Part shown: piece after piece, positions 1 to 8,454 of the stretch
Layout: each line of letters opens with the position of its first letter
How positions within the stretch are numbered: position 1 is the first letter of the stretch
Source: an uncultured Eubacterium sp.
GTDB lineage: Bacteria; Bacillota; Clostridia; Peptostreptococcales; Anaerovoracaceae
Direction: 5' to 3'
DNA: 60,274 nt
NCBI GenBank assembly: GCA_937966095.1
Contig: CALCKF010000032.1
Span: 1 to 60,274 of the forward strand
Made by a program: the position numbers and the translations under genes
Notes under the pieces: model-generated
Databases searched by the model: none
What the model saw: the letters and a program-made list of their open reading frames with translations, nothing else
Told to the model about the DNA's origin: nothing

Positions 1-82
1 GGGCGGCTACACCGCAGCCTATGAAAGCGGCTTCATCGTAGAGCGCGTCAAGGCCTTTTAACTGTTTTGCCGTATTTATCAT
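1..82 (-). CDS. start of a gene downstream of the AbiEi antitoxin (possible AbiEii toxin), partial
   Basis: Only the first 27 codons are inside the window. The ATG (82-80) overlaps the TGA of the AbiEi-like gene in an ATGA arrangement and has a GGAGG ribosome binding site at 90-94 on the minus strand. The visible start, MINTAKQLK, resembles the start of AbiEii/AbiGii nucleotidyltransferase toxins, and the 4-base overlap is the usual antitoxin-toxin layout. The residues that follow do not obviously match that family. The toxin assignment is therefore an inference from position and the first nine residues. Confidence 0.4.
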   Translation of the reverse strand, partial: MINTAKQLKGLDALYDEAAFIGCGVAA

Positions 83-672
83 AAAAGTACCTCCAAATAT
101 TGCCGTAAGATTTTTTCTACCCGGAAGACCCCCGCATATTGCATCAGCCTCCGAAGGTTCTTGTCTTTCCGCCGGGCATAAGCCTTCAACGCTTCCTGAT
201 ATGTCTGTATCTCAATACGGTTCCGACTGCGGAGCAGATCGCAGATGGTCCGCTCCATATCATAAATTGGCACAGGATGTCCAAAAGGTGTCTGTGCCGT
301 TGTCAATCCGACTCCATACAGCTCCGGCTTAATCGTGTAAACCTGAACCCCCTCCGCCTTCAAACTGGCCGGATTGTAGCCTGTTTTCAGCGTAACAGTA
401 TACGGCATCGGCTCCCGGTCCGTCAGGTCATGGAAAAACAATGCTGTTTCATGGGAAAATACAGCCTGGCCAAAACGCAGATGAATCAGATACATGGCGT
501 CTATCCAGGAATCTTTCGATACATAAATCCCATGTGCTACCCGCTCCATTTTACGGTCCTTCACATATTCATAAAAAACCGATTTAGAAATCCCGGCCTC
601 TACAACCTGGGCAGTCCGCAGAAGCCCGTCCTGTTTCTCCACCATCTGATCTAGCTGTTGAAAAAGGTTCAT
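79..672 (-). CDS. AbiEi-like type IV antitoxin / transcriptional repressor
   Basis: A 197-residue protein. The N-terminal 60 residues look like a winged helix (DGLLRTAQVVEAGISKSVFY), followed by the HGIYV and FSHETALFFHDL segments typical of the AbiEi antitoxin domain family. Known AbiEi proteins repress their own operon and antagonise the AbiEii nucleotidyltransferase toxin without direct binding (type IV). The start at 672 is chosen because an AAGGATG-type ribosome binding site lies just upstream; ATG codons at 690 and 744 are in frame but less well placed. A 36-bp palindrome covers the promoter region, and the next gene overlaps by 4 bases. The patch is more GC-rich than the DNA beyond position 1200. 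Confidence 0.75.
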   Translation of the reverse strand: MNLFQQLDQMVEKQDGLLRTAQVVEAGISKSVFYEYVKDRKMERVAHGIYVSKDSWIDAMYLIHLRFGQAVFSHETALFFHDLTDREPMPYTVTLKTGYNPASLKAEGVQVYTIKPELYGVGLTTAQTPFGHPVPIYDMERTICDLLRSRNRIEIQTYQEALKAYARRKDKNLRRLMQYAGVFRVEKILRQYLEVLL

Positions 673-684
673 CTTGCCACATCC

Positions 685-720
685 TTTCATACTAATATCA
701 TAATCGATATTAGCATGAAA
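685..720. promoter_or_regulatory. 36-bp palindromic operator in front of the abiEi-like gene
   Basis: The core CTAATATC / GATATTAG (692-699 and 706-713) is a perfect 8-bp inverted repeat around a 6-base centre. The symmetry continues outward with TTTCAT (685-690) and ATGAAA (715-720). It lies immediately upstream of the antitoxin start. AbiEi proteins are known to bind inverted repeats in their own promoter, so this is the likely autoregulation site. Confidence 0.6.
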
Positions 721-765
721 GTAAAGTGAAACAGCACTGCACATTAGATAAATAAAAAGAAGTGT

Positions 766-1194
766 TTACAGCAGGTTCGATTTCTCCTTCATCTGTTTGC
801 GGCTCGTATTGGTATAAATCAGCGTTGTTCGCTCACTGGCATGTCCGGCCTGGTTTGCGACTTCAGCAACCGTATATCCCATCTCCAGGGCATGGGAGCA
901 GAAATGATGCCGGAGTTTATGCGGCGTGATCCGGTCGGAACACTGGTTAAAAAAACGGTTGACACTGCTGCGGTCCAGTTTCCCGCCGTTCCTGCTGACA
1001 AACAGATACGTTGAGTCGGAGTCCCTTTCCTTCAGATATTCCCGGACCGCATGGAGAATCTTGTCATTGATAAACACGATCCGCTGCTTATTGCCCTTCC
1101 CTGTTACCAAAAGTTCCCGTGCCTGAAAATCAAGATCTGTCAGGCCGATGCTAATGCACTCGCTGACACGCAGGCCGGCGTATGCAAGGATCAT
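766..1194 (-). pseudogene. tyrosine recombinase, C-terminal catalytic half
   Basis: 142 residues that hold a nearly complete tyrosine recombinase catalytic domain: the first arginine in AGLRVSE, the lysine region GKGNKQRIV, HKLRHHF (HxLR box) and AGHASERTTLIYT with the terminal His and nucleophile Tyr. The N-terminal core-binding domain is absent. The reading frame runs straight upstream into spoIIGA sequence at about 1195, so the first Met is probably not a real start. The gene is truncated by the junction with spoIIGA, or the junction is an assembly error. It was probably a Xer/phage-type integrase paired with the Abi genes. Confidence 0.75.
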
Positions 1195-1531
1195 AGGTGT
1201 GGTGTTTGAAACGAAGGGCTTCCTGGATACCGGGAATCAGCTTGCAGATCCGGTGAGCGGCCGGCCTGCTGCGATAGCACAGGCAAGCCTGTGGAAAAGA
1301 TTTGAAGAGTCGGGAGTGCTTGCAGAAGACCGTATGGGTGTCATCCCATATGAGACCGTAGGCGCGAAAGGCATACTGGTATCGGTACGTGCGGACCGGA
1401 TACAGGCAGGAGACCGGTGTTTCAGGGGGAATATCATAGCAAAAGGCGATGGCACATTTGATATAGCCGGAAAAGCGGCATCAGGATGTGAACTGCTGCT
1501 TTCCAGATATATGACTGGCAGGAAGATGTGA
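1195..1531 (+). pseudogene. spoIIGA: SpoIIGA, C-terminal protease domain only
   Basis: The frame encodes KGFLDTGNQLADPVSGRP, the aspartic-protease DTG active-site region of SpoIIGA, the membrane protease that cleaves pro-sigma-E at the forespore septum. About 110 C-terminal residues remain. The N-terminal five-helix membrane domain (roughly 150 residues in the family) is missing because the upstream DNA is the recombinase fragment in opposite orientation. The stop (1529-1531) lies just before sigE, the normal spoIIGA-sigE arrangement. If the junction is real, the strain could not process pro-sigma-E from this copy. If it is an assembly join, the intact gene lies elsewhere. Confidence 0.8.
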
Positions 1532-1545
1532 AGGGAGTAGGCGAT

Positions 1546-2256
1546 ATGAGGATATTGATCAGGGGATTGACGGCATGGATAAAAAGAAGATTCTTTACAG
1601 AGAAAAACAAGGTATTTTATATAGGAGGAAGTGATACTCTGCCGCCTCCTCTGTCTCCGGAAGAGGAGCACAGAGCCATAATGGGATTTATGGCAGGCAG
1701 CAAGGGTGACAGAGATCTTCTGATAGAACATAATCTCAGACTTGTGGTATACATAGCTAAGAAATTTGAAAATGCCGGAGTGAATGTGGAAGACCTCATA
1801 TCGATAGGCACTATAGGCTTGATAAAAGCAGTGAACACATTTAAAATAGAAAAAAATATAAAGCTCGCAACATATGCTTCAAGGTGCATAGAAAACGAGA
1901 TACTTATGTACCTTAGGAGAAACAATAAGCTCAAAGGAGAAATATCACTTGATGAACCGCTTAATGTAGACTGGGACGGCAATGAACTGCTGCTGTCGGA
2001 TATACTTGGAACAGAAACAGATGAGGTGTACGGTCATATAGAAGAGGAAGTGAACCGCAAACTGCTGGTGTATGCCATGGATAAACTGTCATGCCGGGAG
2101 AGAGAAATAGTAGAAATGAGATTCGGGCTTGCGGGAGGAAGGGAACTCACTCAGAAGGAAGTAGCTGATATAATGGGGATATCCCAGTCATATATTTCAA
2201 GGCTGGAAAAAAAGATAATAGGAAGGCTTCAGAAGGAAATAAAAAAACTGGGGTAA
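1546..2256 (+). CDS. sigE: RNA polymerase sporulation sigma factor sigma-E (precursor)
   Basis: 236 residues, close to the 239 of Bacillus subtilis pro-sigma-E. A basic/hydrophobic pro-peptide (about residues 1-27, with WIKRRFF) is followed by FYIGGSDTLPPPLSPEEE, the characteristic region around the processing site. Region 2 (NLRLVVYIAKKF, DLISIGTIGLIKAV, LATYASRCIENEILM) and the region 4 helix-turn-helix (LTQKEVADIMGISQSYISR) are complete. It directs early mother-cell transcription after SpoIIGA cleavage. The ATG at 1546 is preferred over the in-frame GTG at 1528 because AAGGGAG lies 9 bases upstream. It directly follows spoIIGA and probably shares its operon. Confidence 0.95.
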   Translation: MRILIRGLTAWIKRRFFTEKNKVFYIGGSDTLPPPLSPEEEHRAIMGFMAGSKGDRDLLIEHNLRLVVYIAKKFENAGVNVEDLISIGTIGLIKAVNTFKIEKNIKLATYASRCIENEILMYLRRNNKLKGEISLDEPLNVDWDGNELLLSDILGTETDEVYGHIEEEVNRKLLVYAMDKLSCREREIVEMRFGLAGGRELTQKEVADIMGISQSYISRLEKKIIGRLQKEIKKLG

Positions 2257-2271
2257 AGAAATAAAAAAATA

Positions 2272-2347
2272 TTGAAATTAACGGAATACTGGTGTATTAT
2301 AAAATTTATGGTGAATAAATATTCTGGATAATTTATAAAAATTCAAG
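2272..2347 (+). promoter_or_regulatory. argC promoter with two ARG-box-like operators
   Basis: TTGAAA (2272-2277), a 17-base spacer and TATTAT (2295-2300) form a good sigma-A promoter, with transcription expected near 2307. Two AT-rich imperfect palindromes follow: GTGAATAAATATTCTG (2311-2326) and ATTTATAAAAATTCAAG (2331-2347). Both resemble the ArgR/AhrC ARG box (TGAATAAAAATTCA core). Their position over and just after the start site suggests arginine-dependent repression of the arg operon. No argR is in the window. Confidence 0.65.
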
Positions 2348-2366
2348 GCAAAAACTGGAGGCGGAG

Positions 2367-3308
2367 ATGAAGTACAAGGTATTTATTGACGGAGCAGAAG
2401 GAACTACGGGACTGAAGATCCATCAGTATTTTAAAAATCGTGACGATATAGAACTGCTTGAAATAGATCAGGATAAGCGTAAGGAACCGGAGGAAAGATT
2501 GGCTCTTATAAAGAGGGCTGATGTTTCCTTCTTGTGTTTGCCTGATTCTGCTGCGAAGGAGATCGCGGCGGCAGCTCCCGCAGAATGCAGGATACTTGAT
2601 ACGTCTACTGCACACAGAACAGATGACAGGTGGGTTTACGGCATGCCTGAGCTTTGCCGGGAGCAGAGAAACAGAATAAGAGAGAGCAACCGGGTAGCGG
2701 TGCCGGGATGTCATGCAACAGGTGTGATACTGCTGATAAAGCCTCTGCTGGAAAAAGGCCTGATATCACCTGACTATCCGTTTTTCGCATGTTCGCTGAC
2801 CGGCTACAGCGGAGGGGGAAAGAAGATGATAGCTCAATATGAGGACAAGTCGAGAATAAGGGGCAATGCCGGAGATCAGGACAGCCTGTGCAGTCCCAGA
2901 CAGTATGGACTTTCCCAGTCTCATAAGCACCTGCCGGAGATAATGAAAGCGACAGGTATAAAGATGCCTCCGGCCTTTACTCCGATAGTTGCGGATTATT
3001 ACAGCGGTATGGAAGTCACGGTGCCGTTGAGGGGTACAGGTCTCAGCAGGGAAAATGTGAAAAAAGCTATTCGTGATTATTACAGCGGACAGCCTCTTGT
3101 AGGCTACTGCGAATGTATGGATGAGAGCGGATTCATTGCAGCTTCCAGGCTTTCGGGAACCAACAGACTTGAGATAACGGTGGAAGGAAGTGACGATAAT
3201 ATACTTCTTATCGCTGCATATGATAATCTGGGAAAAGGAGCATCCGGGGCTGCTGTACAGAATATGAACATAATGCTGGATATAGATGAAACGAAAGGAT
3301 TGCTGTAA
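2367..3308 (+). CDS. argC: N-acetyl-gamma-glutamyl-phosphate reductase, type 2
   Basis: 313 residues, the short type 2 form of ArgC. It makes N-acetylglutamate semialdehyde from acetylglutamyl phosphate with NADPH, step 3 of arginine synthesis. The nucleotide-binding start is IDGAEGTTGLKI, and the active-site cysteine is in VPGCHATG (Cys115). SLTGYSGGGKK is the conserved family segment. It begins after a GGAGGCGG ribosome binding site and is the first gene of argCJBD, with argJ starting on the base after its stop codon. Confidence 0.95.
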   Translation: MKYKVFIDGAEGTTGLKIHQYFKNRDDIELLEIDQDKRKEPEERLALIKRADVSFLCLPDSAAKEIAAAAPAECRILDTSTAHRTDDRWVYGMPELCREQRNRIRESNRVAVPGCHATGVILLIKPLLEKGLISPDYPFFACSLTGYSGGGKKMIAQYEDKSRIRGNAGDQDSLCSPRQYGLSQSHKHLPEIMKATGIKMPPAFTPIVADYYSGMEVTVPLRGTGLSRENVKKAIRDYYSGQPLVGYCECMDESGFIAASRLSGTNRLEITVEGSDDNILLIAAYDNLGKGASGAAVQNMNIMLDIDETKGLL

Positions 3309-4541
3309 ATGGATAAAACGACTGATATAAAATTTGTAGATGGAGGTGTATGCGCTCCTGAAGGCTTCAGGGCCTCAGGTACGGCATGCGGGATAAAAGG
3401 CCCGTCAGATAAAAAGGATCTGGCTCTCATTGTAAGTGATGTAATGTGCAGTGCAGCGGCTGTATATACTTCCAATAAAGTAAAAGGAGCGCCGCTTAAG
3501 GTGACAAAGGATAATATTTCTGACGGAAAAGCCATAGCTGTGATATGTAACAGCGGAAATGCAAATACATGTGCGCCAAACGGCAGGGAGACTGCTGAAA
3601 AGACATGTGATCTAACAGCCGGAGTCTTAGGCGCAGACAACTGTGACATAATCGTTGCATCTACCGGGGTGATCGGTCAGGAGCTGGATATAGGGCTTTT
3701 TGAAAAAGGCATACCTGTCCTTGCGGATAAGCTGAGCAGCAGCGGATCAGCCGATGCCGCAGAAGCGATAATGACTACGGATACTGTTCCCAAGGAGGTC
3801 GCTGTACAGTTTGAGCTGGATGGCAGGACATGCAGTATAGGAGGCATAGCAAAGGGAAGCGGTATGATAAATCCAAATATGGCTACTATGCTTTCCTTCA
3901 TAACAACGGATGTGGCAATATCACCTGAGATGCTTGAAAAAGCACTGAAGGAAGATGTGAAGACAAGTTATAACCAGATATGTGTTGATGGAGATATGTC
4001 GACAAATGACATGGTAGCGGTACTGGCTAACGGTATGGCAGGCAACAGTGTGATAGATGATGAAAACGGCAGCTTTGAGATATTCAGACAGGCTCTTTCA
4101 AAAGTCACGGTTTATCTTGCCAGGAAGCTTGCCAGGGATGGTGAGGGAGCCACTAAGCTGATCGAGTGTCGTGTGGAAGGTGCGGAAGATGATGAGCAGG
4201 CGGCAGATATCAGCAAAGCGGTGATATCTTCAGATCTGCTTAAGGCAGCTATGTTCGGTGCGGATGCCAACTGGGGCCGCGTACTTTGTGCTGTCGGATA
4301 TGCTCCGGGGGATTTCGATACGGAGGATATAGATGTATGGATGAGCTCTTCAAAGGGCAGTGTCCATGTGTGTCAGGGCTCGAGGCATAAGGAATACAGC
4401 GAGGAGAAAGCCACAGAGATACTTTCTGAAGAAGAGATAGTCATAAGTGTGGATATGCACCAGGGAAGAGGCACAGCTGTTGCATGGGGATGTGATCTTA
4501 CATATGATTATGTGCGAATAAACGGAGATTACAGGAGTTGA
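3309..4541 (+). CDS. argJ: bifunctional ornithine acetyltransferase / N-acetylglutamate synthase
   Basis: 410 residues. ArgJ recycles the acetyl group from N-acetylornithine to glutamate. The self-cleavage and nucleophile site lies in GMINPNMATMLSF with Thr193, which becomes the N-terminus of the beta chain. KGPSDKKDLALIVSD and NSGNANTC are family segments. Presence of argJ in the operon indicates the acetyl-cycle version of the pathway. The stop codon overlaps the start region of argB (TGATGATG). Confidence 0.95.
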   Translation: MDKTTDIKFVDGGVCAPEGFRASGTACGIKGPSDKKDLALIVSDVMCSAAAVYTSNKVKGAPLKVTKDNISDGKAIAVICNSGNANTCAPNGRETAEKTCDLTAGVLGADNCDIIVASTGVIGQELDIGLFEKGIPVLADKLSSSGSADAAEAIMTTDTVPKEVAVQFELDGRTCSIGGIAKGSGMINPNMATMLSFITTDVAISPEMLEKALKEDVKTSYNQICVDGDMSTNDMVAVLANGMAGNSVIDDENGSFEIFRQALSKVTVYLARKLARDGEGATKLIECRVEGAEDDEQAADISKAVISSDLLKAAMFGADANWGRVLCAVGYAPGDFDTEDIDVWMSSSKGSVHVCQGSRHKEYSEEKATEILSEEEIVISVDMHQGRGTAVAWGCDLTYDYVRINGDYRS

Positions 4542-4543
4542 TG

Positions 4544-5434
4544 ATGGTAAACAAGAAATATTTTGAGAAAGCGGAAGTTCTGATCGAGGCACTTCCTTAT
4601 ATACAGCGTTTCAGCGGCAAGGTGATGGTCGTTAAATACGGCGGCAGTGCAATGATAGATGAGGATCTGAAACGTGATGTCATAGAAGACGTGGTACTGC
4701 TTAAGCTTATAGGTTTCAAGCCTGTGATAGTGCACGGCGGCGGTAAGGAGATCAGCCGCTGGGTAGATAAGGTGGGCATGGAAACAAGATTTGAGAACGG
4801 TCTGAGAGTAACGGATGCTGATACGATGGAGCTTGCAGAGATGGTCCTGGCAAAAGTCAATCAGGATCTTGTCACCAAGGTCCAGGCAATGGGGATAAAA
4901 GCAACCGGTATAAGCGGCAAAGACGGAGGACTTCTGACAGTAAGAAAGAAGTGCCCTAACGGTAAGGATATAGGGTTTGTAGGGGAAGTGACCGATGTGG
5001 ATGTCAAGATCGTGAATGACCTTATAGAGAATGATTTCCTGCCGATAATATTCCCTGTAGGTATGGATAAGAACGGAGTTACTTATAATATAAATGCAGA
5101 TGAAGCGGCAAGCGCTGTTGCAACGGCGCTCAAAGCTGAAAAACTGGCATATCTTTCAGATGTGGAAGGCGTAAGAATGAATCCTGATGATCCTGAATCT
5201 GTCATATCGGAGCTCTATCCCCATGAGGCGAAAGAACTGATCAGGCAGGGAATAATAAAGGGCGGAATGCTCCCTAAGATAGAAAACTGTATAGATGCTA
5301 TCAGTAAAGGCGTATCGAGAGTACATATAATGGACGGAAGAGTGCCCCACGGCCTTCTTCTTGAGATATTTACCAATAAAGGTATAGGAACAGCAATAAT
5401 CAAGGAAAATGAGGAGAAATACTGGAATGAATAG
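4544..5434 (+). CDS. argB: acetylglutamate kinase
   Basis: 296 residues of the amino-acid-kinase fold. It phosphorylates N-acetylglutamate, the usual feedback-controlled step. Motifs visible are VVKYGGSAM (phosphate-binding Lys), VIVHGGGKEIS and NINADEAASAVA. The N-terminal helix (KKYFEKAEVLIEALPYIQRF) is the type found in arginine-inhibited hexameric enzymes, so feedback inhibition is plausible. I place the start at the ATG at 4544 because AGGAG (4533-4537) is 6 bases upstream; the ATG at 4541 is the alternative. It overlaps argD by 8 bases. Confidence 0.95.
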   Translation: MVNKKYFEKAEVLIEALPYIQRFSGKVMVVKYGGSAMIDEDLKRDVIEDVVLLKLIGFKPVIVHGGGKEISRWVDKVGMETRFENGLRVTDADTMELAEMVLAKVNQDLVTKVQAMGIKATGISGKDGGLLTVRKKCPNGKDIGFVGEVTDVDVKIVNDLIENDFLPIIFPVGMDKNGVTYNINADEAASAVATALKAEKLAYLSDVEGVRMNPDDPESVISELYPHEAKELIRQGIIKGGMLPKIENCIDAISKGVSRVHIMDGRVPHGLLLEIFTNKGIGTAIIKENEEKYWNE

Positions 5435-6596
5435 TAATGAAATAAAAGAGCTTGACAGAGAAAAGATAGTACATACATATAACAGGTATGACCTTGTTGC
5501 AGACAGTGGAAAGGGATCGTACTGTATTTCGGCTGACGGGAAAAGATACCTGGATTTCACAGCAGGCATCGGTGTGAATTCCCTGGGATTCTGTGATGAT
5601 GGGTGGATAAAGGCAGTAACTGACCAGATCGGCAGGCTGCAGCATGTGTCGAATCTATATTATACGGAACCTCAGGTAAAGGTGGCCGCAATGCTTACAG
5701 AGAGGACAGGGCTGAAAAAGGTTTTTTTCGGGAATTCGGGAGCGGAAGCCAACGAAACTGCAATAAAAACTGCAAGAAAGTACGGTACTGTCAATAAAGG
5801 AGAAACGGTCAACAGGATAATAACTCTCAAAAATTCCTTCCATGGGAGGACTATGGCTGCAATAACAGCTACAGGGCAGGAGGATTATCATAAATTTTTC
5901 ACTCCGTTCGTAGGGGGGTTTGCTTACTGTGATGCCAATGATATCACGCAGCTGGATAAAATGGCTGATGAAAATACATGCGCGGTGATGATGGAAGTCA
6001 TACAGGGAGAAGGCGGTGTGCTTGATCTTGATGCGGATTTTGTAAAAGCAGCCGAAAAAATATGCAGAGAAAGAGATATCCTGCTGATAGTAGATGAAGT
6101 GCAGACCGGTATAGGCCGCACCGGCAGACTGTTTGCATATGAACATTTTGGTATAGAGCCGGATATGGTAACTTTTGCTAAAGGAATAGGAGGCGGATTG
6201 CCTCTAGGTGGAGTGATCTTCGGAGAGAAATGCTGTGATGTGCTTGAACCCGGAAATCATGGGACGACATACGGAGGAAATCCTGTGGCATGTGCCGGAG
6301 CAGTCGAGGTACTGACAAGAATCGATGATGTATTCCTGAATGATGTGAAAGAAAAAGGAGAATACCTTCATAAAAAGCTGATGGAGATACCTGCTGTAAA
6401 AGAGGTGTCGGGAATAGGTCTTATGACAGGTGTAAAGGTGGAAGGAAAAGAAGCATCACAGGCTGTCAAAGATGCTCTTTCAGAAGGACTGATGATCCTC
6501 ACTGCCAAGGACAGGATAAGGCTTTTACCGCCGTTGACGATAACTTATGATGAGATCGACGAGGGTGTCGGGATACTGAAAAAAATACTGGGATAA
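5427..6596 (+). CDS. argD: acetylornithine aminotransferase
   Basis: 389 residues, class III PLP-dependent aminotransferase converting N-acetylglutamate semialdehyde to N-acetylornithine. Conserved segments are FFGNSGAEANETAIK, NSFHGRTMAA, LIVDEVQTGIGRTG and FAKGIGGGLPLGG, which holds the PLP lysine. The start at 5427 is chosen over the in-frame ATG at 5409 because GAGGAG (5411-5416) precedes it at about 10 bases. It is the last gene of argCJBD. argF and argG are not adjacent, while argH appears at the far right of the window. Confidence 0.95.
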   Translation: MNSNEIKELDREKIVHTYNRYDLVADSGKGSYCISADGKRYLDFTAGIGVNSLGFCDDGWIKAVTDQIGRLQHVSNLYYTEPQVKVAAMLTERTGLKKVFFGNSGAEANETAIKTARKYGTVNKGETVNRIITLKNSFHGRTMAAITATGQEDYHKFFTPFVGGFAYCDANDITQLDKMADENTCAVMMEVIQGEGGVLDLDADFVKAAEKICRERDILLIVDEVQTGIGRTGRLFAYEHFGIEPDMVTFAKGIGGGLPLGGVIFGEKCCDVLEPGNHGTTYGGNPVACAGAVEVLTRIDDVFLNDVKEKGEYLHKKLMEIPAVKEVSGIGLMTGVKVEGKEASQAVKDALSEGLMILTAKDRIRLLPPLTITYDEIDEGVGILKKILG

Positions 6597-6716
6597 ATTT
6601 TACTGATATATTATTTGGCCGGTAAATAGAATAAAAGAAACCTGTTCTGCACATAAATATATTACTACCTCTAAGGTTGCTTTAAGGGGAGCAAAAGGGA
6701 TGCGAGGATATATTTT

Positions 6717-7487
6717 ATGGCCAGTAAGGTTGAAATCTGCGGTGTCAGTACATCAAGCCTGCCGCGATACAAAGACAAGGAGATGCATGATATGCTCATT
6801 GCCATAAAGGCAGGAGATATGAAGGTAAGGGATGAATTCATAAGAGGTAACCTGAGGCTTGTACTGAGCGTTATACAGAAATTCTCAGGAAGAGGAGAAA
6901 ACCCTGATGATCTGTTCCAGGTAGGCTGTGTGGGTCTGATAAAGGCACTTGATAACTTTGATATGTCACATGGTGTAAAATTCAGTACGTATGCTGTACC
7001 GATGATAATAGGCGAAGTAAGGAGATATCTGAGGGATAATAACAGTATAAGGGTTTCACGATCAATGAGGGATCTGGCTTACAGAGCGTTGAGCGCCAGG
7101 GAAAAACTGGGAAGAGAGCTGCAGCGTGAAGCTTCTGTTGAAGAGGTGGCAAGAGAGCTTGATGTCAGAAAGGAAGATGTGGTGCTTGCTCTTGATTCGA
7201 TCCAGGATCCTGTTTCATTATTTGAACCGGTCTTCAATGACGACGGGGATCCCATATATGTCATGGATCAGATACGTGACATGAAAAATACCGATATAAA
7301 ATGGATCGAAAACCTGTCTTTGTCGGAAGCTATGAAGAAGCTTACCCCCAGAGAACAGCACATACTGACCATGAGGTTCTTTGAAGGCAAGACTCAGATG
7401 GAAGTGGCAGATGAGATCTCTATAAGCCAGGCACAGGTGTCAAGGCTGGAAAAGAACGCATTGAATTATATGAAAAAATATGTATAG
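6717..7487 (+). CDS. sigG: RNA polymerase sporulation sigma factor sigma-G
   Basis: 256 residues. KVEICGVSTSSLP at the N-terminus, FQVGCVGLIKALDNFD, KFSTYAVPMIIGEVRRYLRD and the C-terminal MEVADEISISQAQVSRLEK are diagnostic of late-forespore sigma-G. In many spore formers sigG directly follows sigE; here argCJBD lies between them. There is a 120-base gap after argD. I could not find a convincing sigma-F/sigma-G promoter in it by eye. A strong terminator follows. Confidence 0.95.
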   Translation: MASKVEICGVSTSSLPRYKDKEMHDMLIAIKAGDMKVRDEFIRGNLRLVLSVIQKFSGRGENPDDLFQVGCVGLIKALDNFDMSHGVKFSTYAVPMIIGEVRRYLRDNNSIRVSRSMRDLAYRALSAREKLGRELQREASVEEVARELDVRKEDVVLALDSIQDPVSLFEPVFNDDGDPIYVMDQIRDMKNTDIKWIENLSLSEAMKKLTPREQHILTMRFFEGKTQMEVADEISISQAQVSRLEKNALNYMKKYV

Positions 7488-7507
7488 CTGCAAGTAAAAT
7501 ATGAAAA

Positions 7508-7549
7508 ACGCCGGAAACAGGCATATGACCTGTGTCCGGCGTTTTTTTG
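7508..7549 (+). terminator. rho-independent terminator after sigG
   Basis: ACGCCGGA at 7508 pairs with TCCGGCGT, with an inner CAGG/CCTG stem, followed by a run of seven T residues ending at 7548. Confidence 0.9.
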
Positions 7550-7662
7550 TTTTTTCATGCAGATGGTCAGGAAGGCGGCAGGTTGGCAAAACAACATCAT
7601 GGCGGTGATTTGATTGGTATACTGTGCAGGACAGATAAATCATGGAAAAGGAGTTGTTTATT

Positions 7663-8448
7663 ATGAAAAAATTGACGATATTTTTTATTGCAGTCATTAT
7701 GACGGCGGCTGCACTGACCGGATGCGGAGGGAACGATAAAGACCAGCAGAAGGAAAAGGATGCTCAGCTTCCGGATCTTGAAGGAAGCAGCCTTATGATA
7801 TACTGCGGTGCCGGTATGAAGGAGCCTTTCCAGAAGATCGCGGACAAGTTCCAGGAAGAAACCGGATGCGAGATGAAGGTGACATTTGCAAATGCAGCAC
7901 AGATACAGACACAGATCAATACATCCAAGGAAGGTGACATGTTTATCGCGGGATCTTCAGAAGAGGTCAAGCCTGTGGCTGATCTTGTTACAAAACAGAA
8001 GGACCTGGTAAAGCATATACCGGTGATTGCTGTTCAGAGCGGAAACCCCAAGAACATAACGTCTATAGAGGATCTGGCAAATGACGGGGTAAGTGTACTG
8101 ATCGGAGATCCGGAAGCAACACCGATCGGAAAGATCGCTGATAAAATATTTAAGGATGCGGGAATATCAGGGAAGGTCAATATAGCAGCGACTACTACTA
8201 CTGCTCCCCAGATGGCTACCGCACTTGGAGCAGGTGAAGCAGATGCGGCAATAGTATGGAAAGAAAATGCCAAGGGCGATAATGTCGAAATAGCTGATAT
8301 AGAAGCTATGGAATCATATATAAAGACGATACCGGCAGCTTCACTGTCGACAACACAGAATAAGGAAGCTCTTGAAGCCTTCGAGGAATTCCTGGATTCT
8401 GAAACCGCCCGCAATATCTGGACTGAAGCCGGATACGAACTGATATAA
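7663..8448 (+). CDS. modA: molybdate/tungstate-type ABC transporter, substrate-binding lipoprotein
   Basis: 261 residues. The signal peptide ends in a lipobox (LTGC, Cys near residue 21), so it is a membrane-anchored binding protein. The mature part matches the ModA family of periplasmic-binding proteins: MIYCGAGMKEPFQKIADKF at the start of the domain, MFIAGSSEEV, and GDPEATPIGKIADKIF. Which oxyanion it binds (molybdate, tungstate or sulfate) cannot be decided from the sequence. The start at 7663 follows AAAGGAG by 9 bases. The permease gene begins 6 bases after the stop. A possible -10 (TATACT, 7618-7623) lies upstream. Confidence 0.85.
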   Translation: MKKLTIFFIAVIMTAAALTGCGGNDKDQQKEKDAQLPDLEGSSLMIYCGAGMKEPFQKIADKFQEETGCEMKVTFANAAQIQTQINTSKEGDMFIAGSSEEVKPVADLVTKQKDLVKHIPVIAVQSGNPKNITSIEDLANDGVSVLIGDPEATPIGKIADKIFKDAGISGKVNIAATTTTAPQMATALGAGEADAAIVWKENAKGDNVEIADIEAMESYIKTIPAASLSTTQNKEALEAFEEFLDSETARNIWTEAGYELI

Positions 8449-8454
8449 TCGGAT

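Noticed and set aside
1237..1731. 164-codon minus-strand frame across spoIIGA and sigE
   Set aside because: It is the shadow of two well-supported genes on the plus strand, without ribosome binding site or family resemblance.
7553..7662. Molybdenum-cofactor riboswitch before the Mo/W transporter
   Set aside because: The gap is only about 110 bases and shows none of the long conserved hairpins expected; no evidence by eye.
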